From the NCBI GenBank assembly GCA_016584305.1, contig JACEEZ010001826.1, positions 27,501 to 91,500 on the forward strand: a stretch of 64,000 nt of DNA, read 5' to 3'. A program made the position numbers and the translations under genes. How positions within the stretch are numbered: the first letter of the stretch is position 1; each line of letters begins with the position of its first letter. This document shows, piece by piece, positions 57,860 to 64,000 of the stretch. Under the pieces are notes generated by a model. The model saw only the letters and a program-made list of their open reading frames with translations, searched no databases and had not been told where the DNA came from. This stretch comes from Chionoecetes opilio (lineage: Eukaryota > Arthropoda > Malacostraca > Decapoda > Majidae).

Positions 57860-58780
57860 GCTGGGTGATGGGGGGTTGGGGAGGGGGGGCGGGGGGTGGA
57901 GGGGGGCGTGGGGGATGGGGGGCGGGGGGTGATGGGGGGGCGTGGGGATGGGGGGCGTGGGGGAGGGGGGTTGGGTGAGGGGGGGGGGTGAGGGGGGTCT
58001 GGGTGGGGGCGTGGGGGATGGGGGGCCCGTGGGGATGGGGGGCGTGGGTGGATGGGGGGGGGGTATGGGGCGGGGTGATAGGGGGGTGGTGAGGGGGGGG
58101 TGGGTGATGGGGGGTGGGTAGATGGGGGGCGTGGGGGATGGGGGGGGGGGGTTATGGGGGGCATGGGTGAGGGGGGGTCGGGGGTGATGGGGGTCGTGGG
58201 TGATGGGGGTCGGGGTGATGGGGGGCGGGGTGGAGGGGGGGCGTGGGGGGAGGGGGGGCGTGGGTGATGGGGGGCGTGGGTGATGGGGGGGCGTGGGTGA
58301 TGGGGGGGGGGGTGGGGGGGCGTGGGTGGATGGGGGGCTGGGTGATGGGGGGCTGGGGATGGGGGCGTGGGTGGAGGGGGGGGGGGTGAGGGGGGGTGGG
58401 TTATGGGGGGCGGGGGATGGGGGGCGGGGGGATGGGGGGCGTGGGTGATGGGGGCGGGGGTTATGGGGGGGCGGGGGGTGATGGGGGGGTGGGTGATGGG
58501 GGGCGGGGTTATGGGGGGGGGGGATGGGGGGCGGGGGTGAGGGGGGGTGGGGGAGGGGGGCGTGGGTGATGGGGGGCGGGGGTTTGGGGGGGGCGGGGGG
58601 TGATGGGGGGCGTGGGTTGGGGGGGCGGGGGTTGTGGGGGGCGGGGGTGGATGGGGGGCGGGGGTTGAGGGGGCGGGGTTTTAGGGGGGCGGGGGTGATG
58701 GGGGGGCGTGGGTATGGGGGGCGTGGGTGTGGGGGGCGTGGGTGAGGGGGGGAGTGGGTGAGGGGAGTGGTAGAAGTGGA
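57860..58780. repeat. G-rich minisatellite, G-quadruplex type
   Basis: Irregular units such as GGGGGGCGTGGGTGATG for over 900 bases. G-runs of four or more are everywhere on the plus strand; on the gene strand it is a C-rich tract just before the exon at 57734-57844. The 391-residue proline-rich minus frame is an artefact outside the exon. Confidence 0.92.
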
Positions 58781-58845
58781 AGAAGGGGAAAGAAGTGAGA
58801 AGAAGGAGTTTTTATCCAACTGTGTTAGTAGATGAAGGATCTTGA

Positions 58846-59122
58846 CAATTTAACATGGGAACACAAGGAAGCTACAAGAGGCCGTAAACCCTACACGAGT
58901 ATTTCCCTGCACCTAACAACCACATCCATTTTTCATCCCCATCCATAACACTACCAGTCCTTTTAAAGCTCCCTAATGACTCCCCACTAACTACCCGTCT
59001 ACTGAGTCCATGCCCAAACATCACCACCCCATTTTGAAAGTTTTTCCCATTTCTTATTAAATCTACGCTTTTCCAGTGAATCCTTATTTTTGTTCTCCCT
59101 GGTTACTGGCTATAAGAATTTT
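58846..59122. mobile_element. SINE-like repeat, error-rich copy
   Basis: AGGAAGCTACAAGAGGCCG to TGTTCTCCCTGGTTACTGGC with several small indels compared with 51759-52105. Confidence 0.65.
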
Positions 59123-59149
59123 TTGATACAGAAAAGATACAACCCTGGG

Positions 59150-60470
59150 GGAAGGACGGTTTCAGGGTGGTGCCCCATGCCCATATAGCCCAATTTTGGG
59201 GTGAGGACATGAGGAAAAAAGGCCCCGATTTAGTTCACGGTGCAACGTGATTTGACACGAATCATCCCAGCGATACCCCCTGATTCTGCGAAGACACTAT
59301 TACCCAAAAGGGATTGATTGTCTCTTCAAGTACTATTAGGCCATGTCTCAAACCTAGAGTAAGACAGGGGTCACAAACGACTGAAAATCCAGATCTTTGT
59401 CCTCCCGCACAGGTACCCACAACGCCAAATTCCCCCCCTGAGCGAGTCCCCAAAAACCGGGGGGTAGCCAATCCGCCGTAAGACTTCTTGACGTGACCCC
59501 CCGCATTAGGGACTCACTACCAAGGTAGTAAAACTTTCCAAAAACTCAATGTCCCCCAGCTGAAAAGACGTACTGCTTTATCTAGTGGGTTTCCCAAAAA
59601 CCCGGACTTTGGCTTGAGCCCGGAACCCAATCCCAAAAGGGTTTGCCCCCTCGTGCAGCGCCTCGGAGCCACCACCAGGACCCCCAGCGATCAGCAAAAA
59701 TTACGCATCATCGGCAAAAAAAAAAGATCAGTGATCTTGGTGTTTCGGGGGGATGCTCCCAATCACTTTTATCTACAACCCTTTTCCAAACCCCGTCCAT
59801 TACAAGTGTTAAAGTGATGGGGAAGGGGCGCACCCCTTCCCCACTCCCGTATTCACAGGAAAAAGCTGGAACACCTGCCCCACATTTACAGCACTCTCAG
59901 TCCCAGAATACAGCCGTTATCAAACCAATAGTCCTTGCAGGAATCCCCCGAAAATGCAAAATCCCCGAGGACCACGAGCACTGAGTCAAACGCCCTTTTT
60001 GAGATCAAAATAGGGGCAAGATCCCCTGTCGAAAACCCCGTAGCGTTCCACCAGGACACGAAGCGTAGGAAAGGCCGTTTTTGACTTACCCGGCCGGGGA
60101 ACCAGACCGAGGTCTCTGATGCTCACCAGATGGCGCGAATCCGTGTCGCAAAAGATGGGCAAGCACCTTGCCTGGTACGCTGAGCGGGTTAATACCGCGG
60201 TAATTGTTGCAGTCCTGACGATCCCCTTTTCCCCTTTTCCCAGATAGGGACGACCAGCCCCCTTTTCCAGTCAGGAGGAATGGTACCTGATTGCCACACG
60301 GCAGTCAGGACAGCATGAAACCGCGGATCATGGCCTCACCCCCAGCTTGAGGAGCTCCGCACTGATATTACAAACACCAGCTGCCTTTCCACCCCTCAAA
60401 ATTTGCTACAGCCTCTCTGACTTCGTCAAGAGAGGGTGCGCTTTTGTCAATGGGAGGATCGGCATCCACT
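59150..60470 (-). pseudogene. Decayed RTE-like LINE reverse transcriptase
   Basis: Across shifting minus frames these pieces appear in order: NYRGINPLSVPGKVLAHLL (about 60160-60215), a TGTESAV block, NTKITDL followed by FADDA (catalytic motif, codons at about 59704-59718), EALHE, GGSRQEVLRRIG (about 59480), SIWRC-like and YLCRRTKI-like words (about 59400-59430). Order and motifs are those of RTE-type LINEs. Many indels break it; the region is also error-rich, so part of the damage may not be real. Confidence 0.7.
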
Positions 60471-60484
60471 GCCTGTAAACCCAG

Positions 60485-62297
<1,813 letters not shown>

Positions 62298-62539
62298 CCT
62301 AAATTCATCAACAGGCTATTAACTAGACCCTTTAAAGAGACCCTAGACCCTTTTTCCCCCTTAAATACAGACCAATCAGGGTTTCCACCATTTGCAAACC
62401 TATTTCAAAACCCAAACAAAAAGATAGTTTTCTAATCGTAAAACCAATCAGTTTCCCACGCTGTAACCCACTGGTGTGAAGCTGCTCAGTTGGAGGGTCC
62501 ACCGTGAAACAACTGCCCCAAAATACTCAGCCCACGTTA
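62298..62539. other. Spacer, nothing recognised
   Basis: Unique-looking, error-prone sequence without a supported gene. Confidence 0.4.
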
Positions 62540-62633
62540 CGTTTATGGTTACTTTTGATATCCGAACATCCGACTATTCCAATTATCCGACCTAAACCTT
62601 CGGTCCCCCCAAGGTCGGATAATTAATACTTAG
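62540..62633. mobile_element. Partial Tigger-like MITE (ATCCGAC family)
   Basis: Contains CATCCGACTATTCCAATTATCC and ends TAATACTTAGCTG/TA, the terminus of the element at 44003-44324. Confidence 0.65.
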
Positions 62634-62659
62634 CTGTATTCACATGAGTTCATGCGCAG

Positions 62660-62760
62660 CTATGAGTCCCTATTCCTTTCTAAATCTACGCTTTTTCCCG
62701 CTTGAATCCGTGACTTCTTGTTCTACCCTGGTTTCTGGCTATAAGAACTTTTCCACCTCT
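62660..62760 (+). mobile_element. 3' end of the SINE-like repeat
   Basis: AAATCTACGCTTTTTCCCGC through CTTCTTGTTCTACCCTGG matches the last part of 51759-52105. Confidence 0.65.
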
Positions 62761-62806
62761 CCAATCACAAAGCAATCATTTAAACATATAATTCTTCTAT
62801 ACCCTA

Positions 62807-63132
62807 CAGCCAAATTCCCAACATCCCACCTCCAAAACATCCGACTTGTCCAAACAAACCGACTTTTTTCAACCCCCACATTGGTCTTGTTTTGGCCATT
62901 ATTTGACTTCGTTTTTTTTTTAGTGTATAGAAAACATGATTTTTGGCTTTATTTATGCATGCATTTTACTTTTGGCGTCTACCCCTGGCTCGGCCTTCAA
63001 GAGCTGCATCTTTTATGTTCTATACCATTTTGTCCTTACGTTTAGGGTTTACTGTGATATTCCCAAAAATCCGACTATTCCAATTATCCGACCTACCTTC
63101 GGTCCCCCAAGGTGGATAATTAATACTTAAAC
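62807..63132. mobile_element. Tigger-like MITE (ATCCGAC family), error-rich copy
   Basis: Starts TA/CAGCCAAATTCCCAACATCC and ends near GGATAATTAATACTTAA, opposite orientation to 44003-44324. It lies about 35 bases from the donor of the exon at 63167. Confidence 0.7.
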
Positions 63133-63166
63133 CCGTTTTTCACCCTGATTTCCCCCATTACTGTAC

Positions 63167-63300
63167 CTGTATGGGGGGTGGGTGACGTGGCAAGGGTTGA
63201 GTAGGTAAATAATCTGCTTGCTGGCAAACTAAAGCCGACCTCCATGCCGAACACGAGCGACACCACCCACCAGCAGCGCCCTCTTGCCCCGCGGTCCTTC
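63167..63300 (-). CDS. TMEM164: TMEM164-like exon with the NPCH motif, two frameshifts
   Basis: Acceptor TGTGCCGCAG and donor CATACAG/GTACAG bound about 134 bases. Read across three frames it gives KRALLVVV, then VSLVFGMEVGF, then [14 protein letters not shown], matching the vertebrate segment [26 protein letters not shown]. The cysteine of NPCH corresponds to the nucleophile reported for the human enzyme. Two single-base indels (one extra base before VSLVF, one missing after EVGF) and messy C runs near the donor break the frame. The flanking sequence also looks error-rich, so I read this as sequence error in a functional exon. The more N-terminal exons are outside the window. Confidence 0.8.
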
Positions 63301-63354
63301 CTGCGGCACACACAGAACCCAGCACTATTAAGCCCTCTGTTAGCCCATAAACGC

Positions 63355-63385
<31 letters not shown>

Positions 63386-63630
63386 TATCTTTAACTCTTC
63401 TACTATCTTTAATCTCTCCAACTCTCTCTCCTCTCCCATTCAAAATACTCCTCTCTCTCTTCCCCTCTCTCTTTCTCATTCAAAATACCCCCTCCCCTCT
63501 CTCATTAAAAATTTACTCCTCTCCTCTCCATTCAAAATACTCCTCTCTCTCTCTCTCTCCTCTCATTCAAAATACTCCTCTCTCTCTCTCTCATTCAAAA
63601 TACTCCTCTCTCTCTCTCTCTCTCCCATTC
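63355..63630. repeat. (CA)n then CT-rich minisatellite
   Basis: About 30 bases of CA, then units of CTCTCTCTCATTCAAAATACTC type. On the gene strand it is upstream of the acceptor at 63301. Confidence 0.88.
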
Positions 63631-63631
63631 A

Positions 63632-63842
63632 AAATTAGCCCCTTCACGCCCAGATCTTTCCTTTGCTATAAAAAATTGTCTGTTGTCAGCCATAAAATTA
63701 CGAAAAGTCATGATATACCAAATTAGTTAGTGGACAAGGATACTAAACAGGTCATAGCTATAAAACATTGCTTATAGTCACTAAAAATCGTCCTAATGAT
63801 ACACAATTACAATGAAATTACGTTCTGGGTCTCAAGGGGTTT
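63632..63842 (-). mobile_element. TTAA-type MITE, complete short copy
   Basis: TTAG/CCCCTTCACGCCCAGATC at the left and ACGTTCTGGGTCTCAAGGGG at the right; about 205 bp. This is the simplest full copy and the reference for the nested (3958-6625) and expanded (8270-8823) copies. Confidence 0.78.
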
Positions 63843-63867
63843 TATCACACTGTTAACACTATGTAGT

Positions 63868-63932
63868 TGTGGTGTGTGTGTGTGTGTGTATGGTGTGTGT
63901 ATGTGTGTGTGTGTGTGTGTGTTGTGTGTGTA
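63868..63932. repeat. (GT)n microsatellite
   Basis: Interrupted GT repeat near the window end. Confidence 0.92.
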
Positions 63933-64000
63933 TTTTACCTAGTTGTATTTACCTATTGTACATACAGGAAAAGAAGTTATGCTCGTACTGGTCCCGTCTC

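Noticed and set aside
57644..58819. 391-codon proline-rich minus frame
   Set aside because: Only its last 37 codons (exon at 57734-57844) match a family; the rest is the G-rich minisatellite.

Overview
This window looks like a chunk of an animal genome, most likely a decapod crustacean. That assignment is inference from two things: a split gene of the TMEM164 family with canonical GT-AG splice sites, and an extreme load of microsatellites, minisatellites, MITEs, non-LTR retrotransposon pieces and a recurrent SINE-like repeat. No bacterial genes, operons, CRISPR arrays or rRNA genes are visible. Almost all long open frames are artefacts of tandem repeats.

The one host gene I can support lies on the minus strand and covers most of the window. 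Its exons, in gene order, are at 63300-63167, 57844-57734, 24400-24322 (second copy 50288-50210), 18849-18749 (second copy 43613-43513), 15799-15629 (degraded copy 26112-25944), with a probable last exon at 7791-7570. Joined in phase they give the conserved TMEM164 membrane core. The 5' exons lie beyond position 64000. The three middle exons occur twice in tandem, because about 10-14 kb (ending near 25546) is repeated as about 26 kb (25547 to about 51700). The first 18 kb of the second copy (25547 to about 43490) is full of small errors, so an assembly artefact (unpolished patch or uncollapsed alleles) must be ruled out before a real exon duplication is claimed.

Layout. 1-6.6 kb: nested MITEs (TA-, TTAA- and 8-bp-target types) with internal minisatellites. 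6.8-8.2 kb: simple repeats around the probable last exon. 8.3-11.8 kb: expanded MITEs, a tRNA-derived SINE and minisatellites. 11.8-15.6 kb: CTA/CAC satellite with a pogo-type element. 15.6-25.5 kb: first copy of the duplicated exons with a 21-bp satellite, a Harbinger-like element, a (TAG)n array and a 91-bp minisatellite made from retrotransposon coding sequence. 25.5-51.7 kb: second copy of the same order. 51.7-57.3 kb: SINE, two large palindromic elements and a degraded I-like LINE with an RNase H domain. 57.4-64 kb: exon, G-rich array, decayed RTE-like LINE, a palindromic element carrying a Tigger-like insertion, another exon, and simple repeats.

I found no new defence or metabolic system. 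The strongest observations are the tandem exon duplication, the LINE-derived minisatellite, splice donors that run straight into tandem arrays, and several large foldback elements with insertions in one arm.
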